From the NCBI RefSeq assembly GCF_030035605.1, contig NZ_CP106736.1:124001-188000 (forward strand): a stretch of DNA of 64,000 bases. The letters are read 5' to 3'. The stretch is from Silvimonas soli. GTDB lineage: Bacteria; Pseudomonadota; Gammaproteobacteria; Burkholderiales; Chitinibacteraceae. This document shows positions 27,936 to 36,874 of the stretch, piece after piece. A program made the translations under genes and the position numbers. Each line of letters opens with the position of its first letter. Positions within the stretch are counted from its first letter, which is position 1. The notes under the pieces are model-generated. The model did not search any database. It had not been told where the DNA came from and saw nothing but the letters and a program-made list of their open reading frames with translations.

Positions 27936-30404
27936 ATGAATGATATTGCCAGCGCGCCCTGCTTTCATTGCGGCGAGCCCGTTCCCCGTAATCTGGATCT
28001 ACCCATTCTCTATCGGGAAATCCCGCGCCCCGCCTGTTGCGCTGGCTGCCAGGCTGTCGCGCAAAGCATTATCGACGCCGGCTTGGGTGACTATTACGAA
28101 CAACGTGAAAAACCCGCCGATCGCGCCCAGCCTCTGCCGACCGAAATGCAGGAACGCCTGCGGCTATATGACGATCCGGATCTGCAACATGGCTTTGTCA
28201 TCAACCAGCCGGGCGAAATCCGTGAGGCTTCCCTGCTGATCGACGGCATCACCTGTGCCGCCTGCGTCTGGCTCAACGAACGGCAGATCGGCAAGCTGCC
28301 CGGCGTACAAGATGTTGCCATCAACTACACCACCCACCGTGCCCGAGTGACTTGGGATAACAGCAAGGTCAAGCTCTCGCAGATTCTTCAAGCTGTTGCC
28401 GGGATAGGCTATCGCGCCCAGCCATATGATCGCTCCCGCCAGGAAGCCGCTGCTGACAAGGCGCGCAAATCGGCCCTGTTCCGGCTCTGGGTGGCGGGCC
28501 TCTCTATGATGCAGGTCATGATGTTTACCGTGCCGGTGTACATCAACGGCACTGCCGATATAGCGCCGCAATGGTTATCGCTGCTGTATTGGGCCGAGTT
28601 TCTGATGACAATGCCGGTTGTGCTGTATTCCAGCTGGCCGTTTTACGTATCAAGTTGGCGCGATCTGCGCCGTGGTCGCGCGGGGATGGATTTGCCCATT
28701 ACCATCGGCGTGCTGGCTGCCTTTGCCGCAAGTACGCTCGCGCTGTTGACCAGGCGCGGCGATGTCTATTTTGATTCAGTGTCGATGTTTGTGTTCTTGC
28801 TGCTGACTGGGCGTTACCTGGAAAGCCGTGCGCGCAGTCGCGCCAGCGCCGCGCTGGATGAGCTTGCGGGCATGTTGCCGGCCTTTGCTCATCGCCAGGT
28901 CGCACCGGGTTATACGCAGCTCGAAGAGGTCGCCGTAGTTCACGTGCGTGCGGGTGACCGTATTCTGGTTAAGCCGGGCGAAACCATTCCGGCTGACGGG
29001 GTGGTACTGGATGGGCGCAGCGATGTAAACGAGTCGCTACTGACTGGCGAAAGCGCGCCCATTGGCAAAGCACCGGCGCAAATGGTCACTGCCGGTACCG
29101 TTAACCTGACTTCCCCTCTGCTCATCGAAGCAACCCGCGTCGGGGAAGGTACCAGGCTAGCGGGAATCGTCCGCCTGCTTGATCGCGCGCTAGCCGAAAA
29201 ACCCCGAGTTGCCCGCATAGCCGACCGCGTTGCGGGTATTTTTGTGACGCTGCTGCTGCTGGCTGCGTTGGGTGCCTGGTGGTATTGGCACGTACATGAT
29301 CCGGTACATGCCCTGCCCATCGCCATTGCCGTACTGGTTATCTCTTGCCCCTGTGCACTATCCCTGGCAACGCCAGCGGCCTTGACGGCAACGACCGGCC
29401 ATCTAGCGCGGCGCGGCCTGCTGATCACCCGTGGTCACACGCTGGAGGCGATGGTGGGCATCACTGATATCGTGTTTGATAAAACCGGCACGCTGACGCT
29501 CGGCCAACCCAAGGTGGTGGCAATGGAGGCTTACTCCGGCGACGCAGTTTCGGCTCAACACATTGCAGCAGCGCTGGAAGCCCAATCCGAACACCCGCTG
29601 GCCCGCGCCCTTATCGCTGCTACCCCCCTTCACGCCACCAATGTCGCCAATCATCCCGGCGGCGGTTTGACCGGCAATATCGAGGGCATCCGGTATGCGA
29701 TCGGCAATCGGGAATTTGCTGCAACCCAATGCAACGCAGTGCCTCCCTCGCCTGCCGGCAATCCAGGGCGCGGAACTGAAATCTGGCTAGTCAGCGAACA
29801 AGCCTGGTTGGCGCGTTTTGAGTTGGCCGATAGTGCACGCGCTGAGGCCGCCGACACCATCAAGTCTTTGCTCGCCCGCGGCTATCAGCTACATCTATTG
29901 AGTGGCGACAACGAAGTCGCTGCGGGCCGCTTGGCCGGCGAATTGTCTATTATGCAATGGCGAGCAAATGCCTCGCCCGAAGACAAATTGACTTATATCC
30001 GTGATCTGCAACAACAAGGTCGCAAGGTTTTGATGGTGGGCGATGGCGTAAACGATGCGCCGGTTCTAGCGCTAGCCAATGTTTCAGTCGCAATGGGGTC
30101 CGGCGTTGATGTGGCCCAAGCTACCGGCGATGCCGTTCTTTATGATTGCCGACTTGATCACCTGCCATTCGCCTTGTCGCTGGCGCTGAAAACGCGCAGC
30201 ATCATCCGGCAGAATCTGACTTGGGCACTGGTTTATAACGTTGTGGCTTTACCGCTGGCGATTTGCGGCTTGGTAACGCCTTGGCTGGCCAGCTTGGGAA
30301 TGGCGCTCAGTTCATTGCTGGTGGTGGCCAACGCGATTCGACTGGCCGCACCTTTCTCTTTGCAGCGCAACAAGAAACGGGTTTCAAACCAGGGAATTAA
30401 CTAA
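27936..30404 (+). CDS. ccoI: Copper-translocating P-type ATPase for cbb3 oxidase assembly (CcoI/FixI)
   Basis: The 822-residue P1B ATPase has an N-terminal Cys-rich metal-binding part ('CFHCGEPV', 'CCAGCQAV'), an HMA domain with 'GITCAAC' near residue 104, the membrane CPC motif ('VISCPCALSLATPAAL', near 469), the phosphorylation site 'DKTGTLT' (near 515), and 'MVGDGVNDAPVLA'. This architecture and the ccoS gene overlapping its end identify CcoI/FixI, which exports copper to the periplasm for the CuB centre, rather than a copper-detoxification pump. TACAAT at 27920-27925 could be its -10 box, giving a very short leader. Confidence 0.93.
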   Translation: MNDIASAPCFHCGEPVPRNLDLPILYREIPRPACCAGCQAVAQSIIDAGLGDYYEQREKPADRAQPLPTEMQERLRLYDDPDLQHGFVINQPGEIREASLLIDGITCAACVWLNERQIGKLPGVQDVAINYTTHRARVTWDNSKVKLSQILQAVAGIGYRAQPYDRSRQEAAADKARKSALFRLWVAGLSMMQVMMFTVPVYINGTADIAPQWLSLLYWAEFLMTMPVVLYSSWPFYVSSWRDLRRGRAGMDLPITIGVLAAFAASTLALLTRRGDVYFDSVSMFVFLLLTGRYLESRARSRASAALDELAGMLPAFAHRQVAPGYTQLEEVAVVHVRAGDRILVKPGETIPADGVVLDGRSDVNESLLTGESAPIGKAPAQMVTAGTVNLTSPLLIEATRVGEGTRLAGIVRLLDRALAEKPRVARIADRVAGIFVTLLLLAALGAWWYWHVHDPVHALPIAIAVLVISCPCALSLATPAALTATTGHLARRGLLITRGHTLEAMVGITDIVFDKTGTLTLGQPKVVAMEAYSGDAVSAQHIAAALEAQSEHPLARALIAATPLHATNVANHPGGGLTGNIEGIRYAIGNREFAATQCNAVPPSPAGNPGRGTEIWLVSEQAWLARFELADSARAEAADTIKSLLARGYQLHLLSGDNEVAAGRLAGELSIMQWRANASPEDKLTYIRDLQQQGRKVLMVGDGVNDAPVLALANVSVAMGSGVDVAQATGDAVLYDCRLDHLPFALSLALKTRSIIRQNLTWALVYNVVALPLAICGLVTPWLASLGMALSSLLVVANAIRLAAPFSLQRNKKRVSNQGIN

Positions 30405-30595
30405 TGGAAAGCCTGTATCTGTTAATCCCGCTTTCCGTTGTACTGGTGTTCTTGATCGGCATTCTGTTTTGGTGGTGCATGCGCAATGGCCAGTTTGATG
30501 ATCTGGAAGGTCCAGCACACCGTATTTTGCAAGATGACGACAGCCCGGATGCCGCATCGCCGCAAAATAAGGTTGAAAACCAAAAAAACAACTGA
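30404..30595 (+). CDS. ccoS: Cbb3 oxidase maturation protein CcoS
   Basis: The 63-residue protein has one membrane helix (about residues 5-25) followed by 'WCMRNGQFDDLEGPAHRIL', the CcoS signature. CcoS is needed for cofactor insertion into the cbb3 oxidase. The ATG shares one base with the ccoI stop (TAATG), so the two are coupled. The polar Asp/Asn/Gln tail is variable in the family. Confidence 0.92.
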   Translation: MESLYLLIPLSVVLVFLIGILFWWCMRNGQFDDLEGPAHRILQDDDSPDAASPQNKVENQKNN

Positions 30596-30642
30596 CTGAT
30601 TGACTGGCGGCGCGCTAAAATACCGCCCGACCAAGGCTGGGT

Positions 30643-30656
30643 TTGATACGCGTCAA
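30643..30656 (+). promoter_or_regulatory. FNR/Anr-type box in the ccoN promoter
   Basis: TTGAT-ACGC-GTCAA matches the TTGAT-N4-ATCAA consensus in nine of ten positions. Its centre (30649.5) is at the class II distance from a TACATT hexamer at 30680-30685, which would put transcription start near 30691. Oxygen-limited induction of ccoNOQP is therefore expected. Confidence 0.75.
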
Positions 30657-30717
30657 TGCTGCGTATACATCCCGCCAGCTACATTTCAGAATCACTACTA
30701 ATACGCATAATGCATAA

Positions 30718-30735
30718 AACAGGTTTTAACCTGTT
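30718..30735. repeat. Perfect 8-bp inverted repeat in the ccoN leader
   Basis: AACAGGTT-TT-AACCTGTT is a perfect inverted repeat with a two-base centre. It lies downstream of the predicted FNR-dependent start and 70 bases before the ccoN ATG. It could be a repressor operator; the loop is too small for a stable RNA hairpin without losing inner pairs. There is no T run, so it is not a terminator. Confidence 0.55.
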
Positions 30736-30804
30736 CGCCCTGCTTTCATGGGCACGCATTCAAAGATTTACCTTTGCTGTTTTGGAGCTTTCTCGGAGCG
30801 CTTT

Positions 30805-32226
30805 ATGGAAAACCAAGCCACATACAATTACAAAGTGGTGCGGCAATTTGCCATCATGACCGTCGTGTGGGGTATCGTCGGTATGTTGGTAGGTGTCGTC
30901 ATTGCATCTCAGCTTGCATGGCCGGAGTTGAATTTCGGTCCTTACTTCCACTTCGGGCGCTTGCGAGCGCTCCACACCAGCGCGGTGATTTTCGCGTTTG
31001 GCGGCAGTGGCCTTTTTGCTACTTCGTATTACGTGGTTCAGCGCACCTGTAACGTGCGGCTGTTCAGCGACAAGCTGGCCGCCTTTACTTTCTGGGGCTG
31101 GCAAGTCGTCATCGTGGCTTGTGCCATCACCTACCCGCTCGGCATTACTTTCAACAAGGAATATGCCGAGATGGAATGGCCTATCAAGCTGTTGATCGCC
31201 GTGGTCTGGGTTACCTATGCCGTGGTGTTCTTCGGCACACTGGCCAAGCGCAAGGTCAAGCATATTTACGTGGCAAACTGGTTCTACGGTGGCTTCATTC
31301 TGGCCGTAGCGCTGCTGCACATTGTGAATAGCGCGTTTGTACCGGTCAGCATGTGGAAGTCCTACTCGGTGTACGCCGGTGCTGTGGATGCCATGGTGCA
31401 ATGGTGGTACGGCCACAACGCCGTGGGCTTTTTCCTGACCGCAGGCTTCCTGGGCATGATGTATTACTTTGTGCCTAAACAAGCCGGTCGCCCGATCTAC
31501 TCGTATCGCCTGTCAGTGGTTCACTTCTGGGCGCTGATCTTCACCTATATGTGGGCTGGCCCTCACCATCTGCATTACACCGCTCTGCCAGACTGGACCC
31601 AGTCGCTGGGTATGGTGTTCTCGCTGATTCTGCTGGCGCCAAGCTGGGGTGGCATGATCAACGGCATCATGACGCTGTCCGGTGCGTGGCACAAACTGCG
31701 TACTGATCCTATCCTGAAGTTCCTGATCACAGCCCTGTCGTTCTACGGTATGTCCACCTTCGAAGGCCCGATGATGGCCATCAAGACGGTAAATGCGCTT
31801 TCGCACTACACCGACTGGACCATCGGTCACGTGCACTCCGGCGCTCTGGGCTGGGTGGCGATGATCACGATCGGCTCGATCTACTACCTGATCCCGCGCC
31901 TGTTCAACAAAGAAGAAATGTGGTCGGTGAAGCTGATTGAGGTTCACTTCTGGGTCGCGACGCTGGGTACCGTGCTGTATATCGCTTCCATGTGGATTGC
32001 CGGCGTAACCGAAGGCCTGATGTGGCGTGCGGTGAATCCGGATGGCACGCTGACCTACGCATTTATTGATGCGGTAAAAGCAACCCACCCGTACTACATC
32101 ATCCGCTTCCTGGGTGGCGTATTGTTCCTCTCCGGCATGGTGCTGATGCTTTACAACACGCTGCGTACCGCTTTCTCCGGCACTCCGGTCAATGCGCAAA
32201 TCCCAGCAGTGCACGCACACGCCTGA
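30805..32226 (+). CDS. ccoN: Cbb3-type cytochrome c oxidase subunit I CcoN
   Basis: The 473-residue protein is the catalytic heme-copper subunit. It has about twelve membrane helices and the key histidines in 'RALHTSAVIFAFGG', 'WWYGHNAVGFFLTAGFLG', 'AGPHHLHYTALPDW' and 'DWTIGHVHSGALGWVAM'. The ATG at 30805 follows GGAG at a good distance; the open frame from 30748 has no homology before it. ccoO follows after 25 bases. An FNR box lies upstream. The subunit reduces O2 with high affinity. Confidence 0.97.
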   Translation: MENQATYNYKVVRQFAIMTVVWGIVGMLVGVVIASQLAWPELNFGPYFHFGRLRALHTSAVIFAFGGSGLFATSYYVVQRTCNVRLFSDKLAAFTFWGWQVVIVACAITYPLGITFNKEYAEMEWPIKLLIAVVWVTYAVVFFGTLAKRKVKHIYVANWFYGGFILAVALLHIVNSAFVPVSMWKSYSVYAGAVDAMVQWWYGHNAVGFFLTAGFLGMMYYFVPKQAGRPIYSYRLSVVHFWALIFTYMWAGPHHLHYTALPDWTQSLGMVFSLILLAPSWGGMINGIMTLSGAWHKLRTDPILKFLITALSFYGMSTFEGPMMAIKTVNALSHYTDWTIGHVHSGALGWVAMITIGSIYYLIPRLFNKEEMWSVKLIEVHFWVATLGTVLYIASMWIAGVTEGLMWRAVNPDGTLTYAFIDAVKATHPYYIIRFLGGVLFLSGMVLMLYNTLRTAFSGTPVNAQIPAVHAHA

Positions 32227-32251
32227 TTGCCGAAGACGGAGAAGAGATTAA

Positions 32252-32866
32252 ATGGAAAGAATTCAAAAACTGATCGAACAGAACGTCTTCTGGCTGATTT
32301 TGCTGACCATCCTGACCATTAGCGTCGCGATGATGGTGGAAATCCTGCCACTGGCGTTCTCCAAGTCCACCACGCAGCCAATTGAAGGCGTCAAACCCTA
32401 CACCGCGCTGCAACTGGCTGGTCGTGATATTTATCTGCGCGAAGGCTGTTACAACTGCCACTCGCAAATGATTCGCCCGTTCCGCGCAGAAACCGAACGC
32501 TACGGCCATTATTCGGTGGGCGGCGAGTCGGTTTACGATCACCCGTTCCTGTGGGGCTCCAAGCGTACTGGTCCGGACCTGGCTCGTGTTGGCGGTCGTT
32601 ACTCGGATGAGTGGCATCGCGCCCACTTGACCAATCCGCGTGATGTGGTGCCTGAGTCGATCATGCCAGCGTTCCCGTGGCTGGCCGCAAACAAGGTGGA
32701 TGCAGAAAGCCTGCCTGCCAAAATGCGCGCCCTGCGTCGTGTTGGTGTGCCATACACCGATCAAGACATCGCTAACGCGACCAAAGATGCTGAAGGCAAA
32801 TCCGAAATGGAAGCTGTCATTGCCTATCTGCAAGGCTTGGGTCTGGCGCTGAAAAACAAGAGGTAA
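32252..32866 (+). CDS. ccoO: Cbb3 oxidase monoheme cytochrome c subunit CcoO
   Basis: The 204-residue membrane-anchored cytochrome has one N-terminal helix (about residues 13-32) and the heme c site 'CYNCH' near residue 66. The CcoO motifs 'EGCYNCHSQMIRPFRAETER', 'HPFLWGSKRTGPDLARVG' and 'PESIMPAFPWL' (Met ligand) follow. It receives electrons from CcoP and passes them to CcoN. It is third in order after ccoN and is six bases from ccoQ. Confidence 0.96.
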   Translation: MERIQKLIEQNVFWLILLTILTISVAMMVEILPLAFSKSTTQPIEGVKPYTALQLAGRDIYLREGCYNCHSQMIRPFRAETERYGHYSVGGESVYDHPFLWGSKRTGPDLARVGGRYSDEWHRAHLTNPRDVVPESIMPAFPWLAANKVDAESLPAKMRALRRVGVPYTDQDIANATKDAEGKSEMEAVIAYLQGLGLALKNKR

Positions 32867-32871
32867 CAGAC

Positions 32872-33042
32872 ATGGCTTGGCAGGATTTGTTGCGCATCAG
32901 CGTCACCGTTCTGGGTTTCCTGTGCTTTGTTGCCCTGATTATCTGGGCATTCAGCAAGGGCACAAAGGATGAAATGGAGGAAGCGGGCCGCGCGCCCCTT
33001 CTCGACGATGACCTGCCTGCGTCTTCGTCTGGGCAAAAATAA
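32872..33042 (+). CDS. ccoQ: Cbb3 oxidase small subunit CcoQ
   Basis: A 56-residue protein starts MAWQDLLRISVTVLGFLCFV, with a single membrane helix (about residues 8-28) and an acidic cytoplasmic tail. Its position between ccoO and ccoP, its size and its topology all fit CcoQ, a stabilising subunit. Sequence conservation in this family is low, so the call leans on context. Confidence 0.9.
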   Translation: MAWQDLLRISVTVLGFLCFVALIIWAFSKGTKDEMEEAGRAPLLDDDLPASSSGQK

Positions 33043-33068
33043 AAGCAGTTCACCGCGCGGAGTCATAA

Positions 33069-33989
33069 ATGACTGATTTTTATAGTAGTTTTTGGGGCGT
33101 TTACATCACCGTAATCGTCATCGTTTCGCTGATCGGCTTGGGCTATCTGCTCAAGAGCCAAAGCGTGATCAAGGTCAAGAAGGGCGAAAAAGTCCAGACC
33201 CTGGATCACGTCTGGGACGGCGACTTGCAGGAATATAACAATCCGCTGCCGGGTTGGTGGGTCGGTCTGTTTGTGCTGACCCTTTGCTTTGCTGTTGGCT
33301 ATCTGGCGCTTTACCCCGGTGTGGCCATTGGTAACCTCAAGCACTGGAGCGCAACTGGCCAGTACAAAGAAGAAACCGCCAAAGCTGATGCCAAGTACGG
33401 TCCGCTGTATGATCAGTTCCTGAAGATGCCAGTTGAGCAAGTTGCGCAGAATCCACAAGCGCAAGAAATGGGCAAGCGTCTGTTCCTGACCTACTGTCTG
33501 CAGTGTCACGGTGCGGATGCTCGCGGTGCGAAGGGCTTCCCGAATCTGGTTCATCATGACTGGATGTACGGCGGTACACCGGATCGTATCGTGCAAACCA
33601 TCAGCTTTGGTCGTCACGGCCAGATGCCGGCGTTCGGTGCTGCATTTGGTGAAGAAAAAGTGCGTGACGTTGCCAACTATGTGCTGAAGATTTCCGGCAA
33701 CAAGTTTGATGATGAACGCGCCGGTCGAGGCGAAGCCACCTTCAAGCAAGTTTGCGCAGCCTGTCATGGCCCGGATGGTCACGGTAATATTGATGTTGGT
33801 GCCCCGAATCTGACCCATCCAAGCGGCGTTTGGCTGTATGGCAAGTCTGAATCCACCATCATCGAAACCGTTACTAACGGCCGTAACAACCAGATGCCGG
33901 CATGGAAAGACTTCCTGGGCGATGCCAAGGTGCATGTGCTGGCAGGTTATGTATACGGTTTGTCGCACAACTCGCAGAACGCCCAGTAA
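33069..33989 (+). CDS. ccoP: Cbb3 oxidase diheme cytochrome c subunit CcoP
   Basis: The 306-residue protein starts MTDFYSSFWGVYITVIVIVS and has two N-terminal membrane segments, 'HVWDGDLQEYNNPLPGWW' (the FixP_N signature), and two heme c sites, 'CLQCHG' (Cys143) and 'CAACHG' (Cys229). Met ligands lie in 'GQMPAFG' and 'NQMPAWK'. It accepts electrons from soluble cytochrome c. A terminator follows about 40 bases after the stop. Confidence 0.97.
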   Translation: MTDFYSSFWGVYITVIVIVSLIGLGYLLKSQSVIKVKKGEKVQTLDHVWDGDLQEYNNPLPGWWVGLFVLTLCFAVGYLALYPGVAIGNLKHWSATGQYKEETAKADAKYGPLYDQFLKMPVEQVAQNPQAQEMGKRLFLTYCLQCHGADARGAKGFPNLVHHDWMYGGTPDRIVQTISFGRHGQMPAFGAAFGEEKVRDVANYVLKISGNKFDDERAGRGEATFKQVCAACHGPDGHGNIDVGAPNLTHPSGVWLYGKSESTIIETVTNGRNNQMPAWKDFLGDAKVHVLAGYVYGLSHNSQNAQ

Positions 33990-34030
33990 CCCGGTGCGTC
34001 ATGCTTGAAAGCTGTTAAAAGCGAAAAAAA

Positions 34031-34057
34031 AACGGGCGGCTTATTCCGCCCGTTTTT
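34031..34057 (+). terminator. Rho-independent terminator after ccoP
   Basis: ACGGGCGG and CCGCCCGT form an 8-bp stem with a six-base loop (CTTATT), followed by five T. It ends the ccoNOQP transcript, so ccoG probably has its own promoter or relies on read-through. Confidence 0.88.
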
Positions 34058-34131
34058 CATTTCGCCCTTGAATGAGCGAAATCTACCACCCGCATTTGCG
34101 TGCAAGCGTGGCAGCAACAGGATTCCCGATC

Positions 34132-35580
34132 ATGAGCAAGAAACTGCAAGATATTCCCGTCACCGTCGTCGAGGTTAACGATCAAGGTGAGTATGAAGAA
34201 GTCAGGCTCTATGCCAAGCACAAAAAGATCTATCCGCGCTGGATCAATGGCGTCTTCAATAAATGGCGAATTTTCTTTGTGGTGGCCACGCAGTTGTTTT
34301 TCTACGGTATGCCGTGGATCAACATCAATGATCGGCAAGCGCTTCTGTTTGATCTGGCTAATCGCAAATTCTTTATTTTTAACATTGTTTTCCTGCCGCA
34401 AGACTTTATCTACCTGACCGCCCTGCTGCTGCTTTGCGCCTTCGGCCTGTTTGCCTGGACCACCATTGCCGGGCGCATCTGGTGCGGCTACTCCTGTCCG
34501 CAAACGGTCTACACCGAAATTTTCTTGTGGATAGAAAAATGGGTGGAAGGTGATCGCATGGCGCGCCTGAAGCTGGATAACGGCCCGCTGAATGTGCGCA
34601 AATTACGCCTGAAGCTAACCAAGCATGCGATCTGGATCCTGTTTGCGTTGTGGACCGGTTTTACTTTTGTTGGCTATTTCATGCCCATTCGCGAACTGTG
34701 GATGGAATTGACCACGCTGACATTGGGTACTCTTGAGCTGTTCTGGGTGCTGTTCTACGGTTTTGCAACTTATGGCAACGCTGGTTGGCTACGCGAGCAG
34801 GTCTGCAAGTATATGTGCCCGTATGCACGCTTTCAGAGCGCCATGTTTGATGCCGACACGCTCATTGTTTCGTACGACCCGGAGCGAGGCGAGCAACGCG
34901 GTAGCCGCAAAAAAGGCAGTGATTACAAGGCAGATGGCCTGGGTGACTGCATTGACTGCAAGATGTGCGTGCAGGTATGCCCCGTCGGCATTGATATCCG
35001 GGACGGGTTGCAATACGAATGTATCGGTTGCGCGGCATGTATCGACGCCTGCGATGAGGTCATGGATAAAATGAGCTATCCGCGTGGCCTGATTCGCTAC
35101 ACCACGGAAAACGCACTCAATCACGTTTATCCAGAGTCGCAATTCTGGTCCCGACTGAAGCGTCCCCGCGTCTTGATGTACGGTGTCGTCCTGTTCATTG
35201 TGGCTGCCGTAACCATTGTTTCGCTGGTTCAGCATCAACCGGTCAAGGTGAACATAGCCCGGGATCGAGTTGCGCTGGTACGTGAAGCAGAAGACGGCAT
35301 GCTGGAAAACAGTTATCGCCTGCAAATCGAAAACGCTGACGAACAGAACCATAGCTACTCGATCGGGGTCGAAGGTTTGCCGGGCATGAAGATTCTGGTC
35401 GACGGTGGGAATAAGGTTCTGGTGAAATCAACTGACCAGGAAGACGTCGGCGTGCGTGTGCATGTTGATGCCGCGAATGCGAAAGCAGGCAGTCACCCCA
35501 TTGTCTTTATCATTCAGGCAGTGGATAACCCGAAGATTCAAGTGCGCGAGAAGTCGAGCTTTATCGGGCAAAACCAGTAA
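34132..35580 (+). CDS. ccoG: Cbb3 oxidase accessory ferredoxin-like protein CcoG
   Basis: The 482-residue membrane protein has several helices, the motif 'GRIWCGYSCPQTVYTEIF', and 'CKYMCPYARFQ'. Two 4Fe-4S clusters are indicated by 'CIDCKMCVQVCPVG' and 'CIGCAACIDACDEV'. The C-terminal Ig-like domain contains 'YRLQIENADEQNHSYSI'. CcoG has been implicated in reducing copper for cbb3 assembly. The ATG at 34132 has AGGA nine bases before it; an in-frame ATG at 34072 overlaps the end of the terminator region and is less likely. Confidence 0.94.
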   Translation: MSKKLQDIPVTVVEVNDQGEYEEVRLYAKHKKIYPRWINGVFNKWRIFFVVATQLFFYGMPWININDRQALLFDLANRKFFIFNIVFLPQDFIYLTALLLLCAFGLFAWTTIAGRIWCGYSCPQTVYTEIFLWIEKWVEGDRMARLKLDNGPLNVRKLRLKLTKHAIWILFALWTGFTFVGYFMPIRELWMELTTLTLGTLELFWVLFYGFATYGNAGWLREQVCKYMCPYARFQSAMFDADTLIVSYDPERGEQRGSRKKGSDYKADGLGDCIDCKMCVQVCPVGIDIRDGLQYECIGCAACIDACDEVMDKMSYPRGLIRYTTENALNHVYPESQFWSRLKRPRVLMYGVVLFIVAAVTIVSLVQHQPVKVNIARDRVALVREAEDGMLENSYRLQIENADEQNHSYSIGVEGLPGMKILVDGGNKVLVKSTDQEDVGVRVHVDAANAKAGSHPIVFIIQAVDNPKIQVREKSSFIGQNQ

Positions 35581-35693
35581 TCCACGACGACACAAGCTGG
35601 GCCAGCGGATTCGGGTATTTCGTCTGCTGGCCCAATGCTTTTGATTTACTTTATATATCTATCTATTTATCGAGCAAAGTAAAGACCGCACGT

Positions 35694-36191
35694 ATGCAGC
35701 AACAAAAGAAGCCTTGGTACAAATCGCCGTGGGCATGGTTCATCCTGATGTTTCCGATAGCCGCCATTCTGGGTTGCATCAACATGATCTGGATCGCCGC
35801 CAAATCCAACGATGGCACGGTGGTTGACGATTATGCCAAGCAAGGCGAAGAGGTCACCAAAGTCGTGGCGCGTGATCAGGCGGCAGCGCGCTTGGGCTTG
35901 AACGCTCATTTCACGATGGATGCCGATCGGCAGACCATTCATCTCGTTCTGAACAAGCCGGTCGGTGATGTACTGCGCCTGCAGTTCGTCCACCCTACCC
36001 GTTCTGAACTGGACCAGAAAGTTCAGCTAAAAGCGCAGTCTGCTACTGACTTTATCGGCAAATTGCCTGGCTCTCTTGGCAATGCACGATGGGGGCTGGA
36101 TCTAGCTGACAATGCCAACCAGTGGCGTTTGCAGGGTAGCTTCAAGCCAGAGCAATCGCTGTCTGCGCCACTGCGCCCGGCGGGCCAATAG
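35694..36191 (+). CDS. FixH family protein (first copy)
   Basis: The 165-residue protein has the FixH pattern: 'KPWYKSPWAWFILMFPIAA' with one membrane helix, then 'VVDDYAKQGEE', 'AARLGLNAHF' and 'FVHPTRSELDQKVQL'. FixH is a membrane protein of the cbb3 maturation set (ccoGHIS). It follows ccoG by 113 bases, where FixH/CcoH is expected. The spacer holds a GC-rich dyad (about 35598-35630) that may be a weak terminator. A related gene lies on the opposite strand immediately downstream. Confidence 0.85.
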   Translation: MQQQKKPWYKSPWAWFILMFPIAAILGCINMIWIAAKSNDGTVVDDYAKQGEEVTKVVARDQAAARLGLNAHFTMDADRQTIHLVLNKPVGDVLRLQFVHPTRSELDQKVQLKAQSATDFIGKLPGSLGNARWGLDLADNANQWRLQGSFKPEQSLSAPLRPAGQ

Positions 36192-36216
36192 CGCCAAAAT
36201 ATCCGTTCTTGGCACC

Positions 36217-36257
36217 AAAAACATAAAGCCCTGATATCGCAGGGCTTTATGTTTTTT
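36217..36257. terminator. Bidirectional terminator between the two fixH-like genes
   Basis: ACATAAAGCCCTG and CAGGGCTTTATGT form a 13-bp perfect stem around ATATCG. It is flanked by A and T runs, so it can stop transcription from both converging genes. Confidence 0.9.
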
Positions 36258-36319
36258 GACTGGTGCAGCGGCTATCGGATTCATTCAGATGCCGCAGCAC
36301 AAGCCAGAATCAAACCAGA

Positions 36320-36865
36320 TCAGTTTTCCGCCGGCGCGACGGTTTGCACCGTGGGTTTGACACCCACGGTATCACCGGTTTTTGCCGCATCCCATTCGCC
36401 TTCCATGCGCCACAATTCCTGATTCTGAATCGAGATATGCCAGCGTGTAGCTTTGGTCGGCTCGATATTGGCCAGGTAATGACCGCCATCCACCTTGCTT
36501 AGCAACACATGCTGATCCAGCTTTTCTTGTGTCGGGTGTGCCAGATCCATCTGTAATACTGGCGGTAATTGCTGATTTTTGGGATTGTCCAACAACAACT
36601 CAACGTGACCGCGCACCACGTCCAGCGTCAGCTTGCCATCCAGCCCGAGCAACTTGGCTTGTTCGTCCTCGTGCATGCGCTGGTTTATGGCCTGGCCAGC
36701 CTGATAATAATTCTGCGTAACCAGATCGTCTTCACGCGAGAATGCCAGGTAGACGCAGAACAAGCTGCCTACAACCACCACCGCTGGACCCGCCATCACC
36801 AGCCACGGCCCGGGCTCTTTGTACCAGGGTTTGCGGCTGTGATTGTTTTCAGTCGTGGATACCAT
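36320..36865 (-). CDS. FixH family protein (second copy, opposite strand)
   Basis: The 181-residue protein shares the FixH layout with its neighbour: 'KPWYKEPGPWLVMAGPAVVV' with one membrane helix, 'VTQNYYQAGQAINQ', 'AKLLGLDGKL' and 'DLAHPTQEKLDQHVLL'. The two are clearly homologous but divergent. The C-terminal tail is extended. It starts nine bases after the uppP gene stop (upstream on this strand), so it may be co-transcribed with uppP. Its role relative to the first copy is unknown. Confidence 0.83.
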   Translation of the reverse strand: MVSTTENNHSRKPWYKEPGPWLVMAGPAVVVVGSLFCVYLAFSREDDLVTQNYYQAGQAINQRMHEDEQAKLLGLDGKLTLDVVRGHVELLLDNPKNQQLPPVLQMDLAHPTQEKLDQHVLLSKVDGGHYLANIEPTKATRWHISIQNQELWRMEGEWDAAKTGDTVGVKPTVQTVAPAEN

Positions 36866-36874
36866 GTTTGTTCC

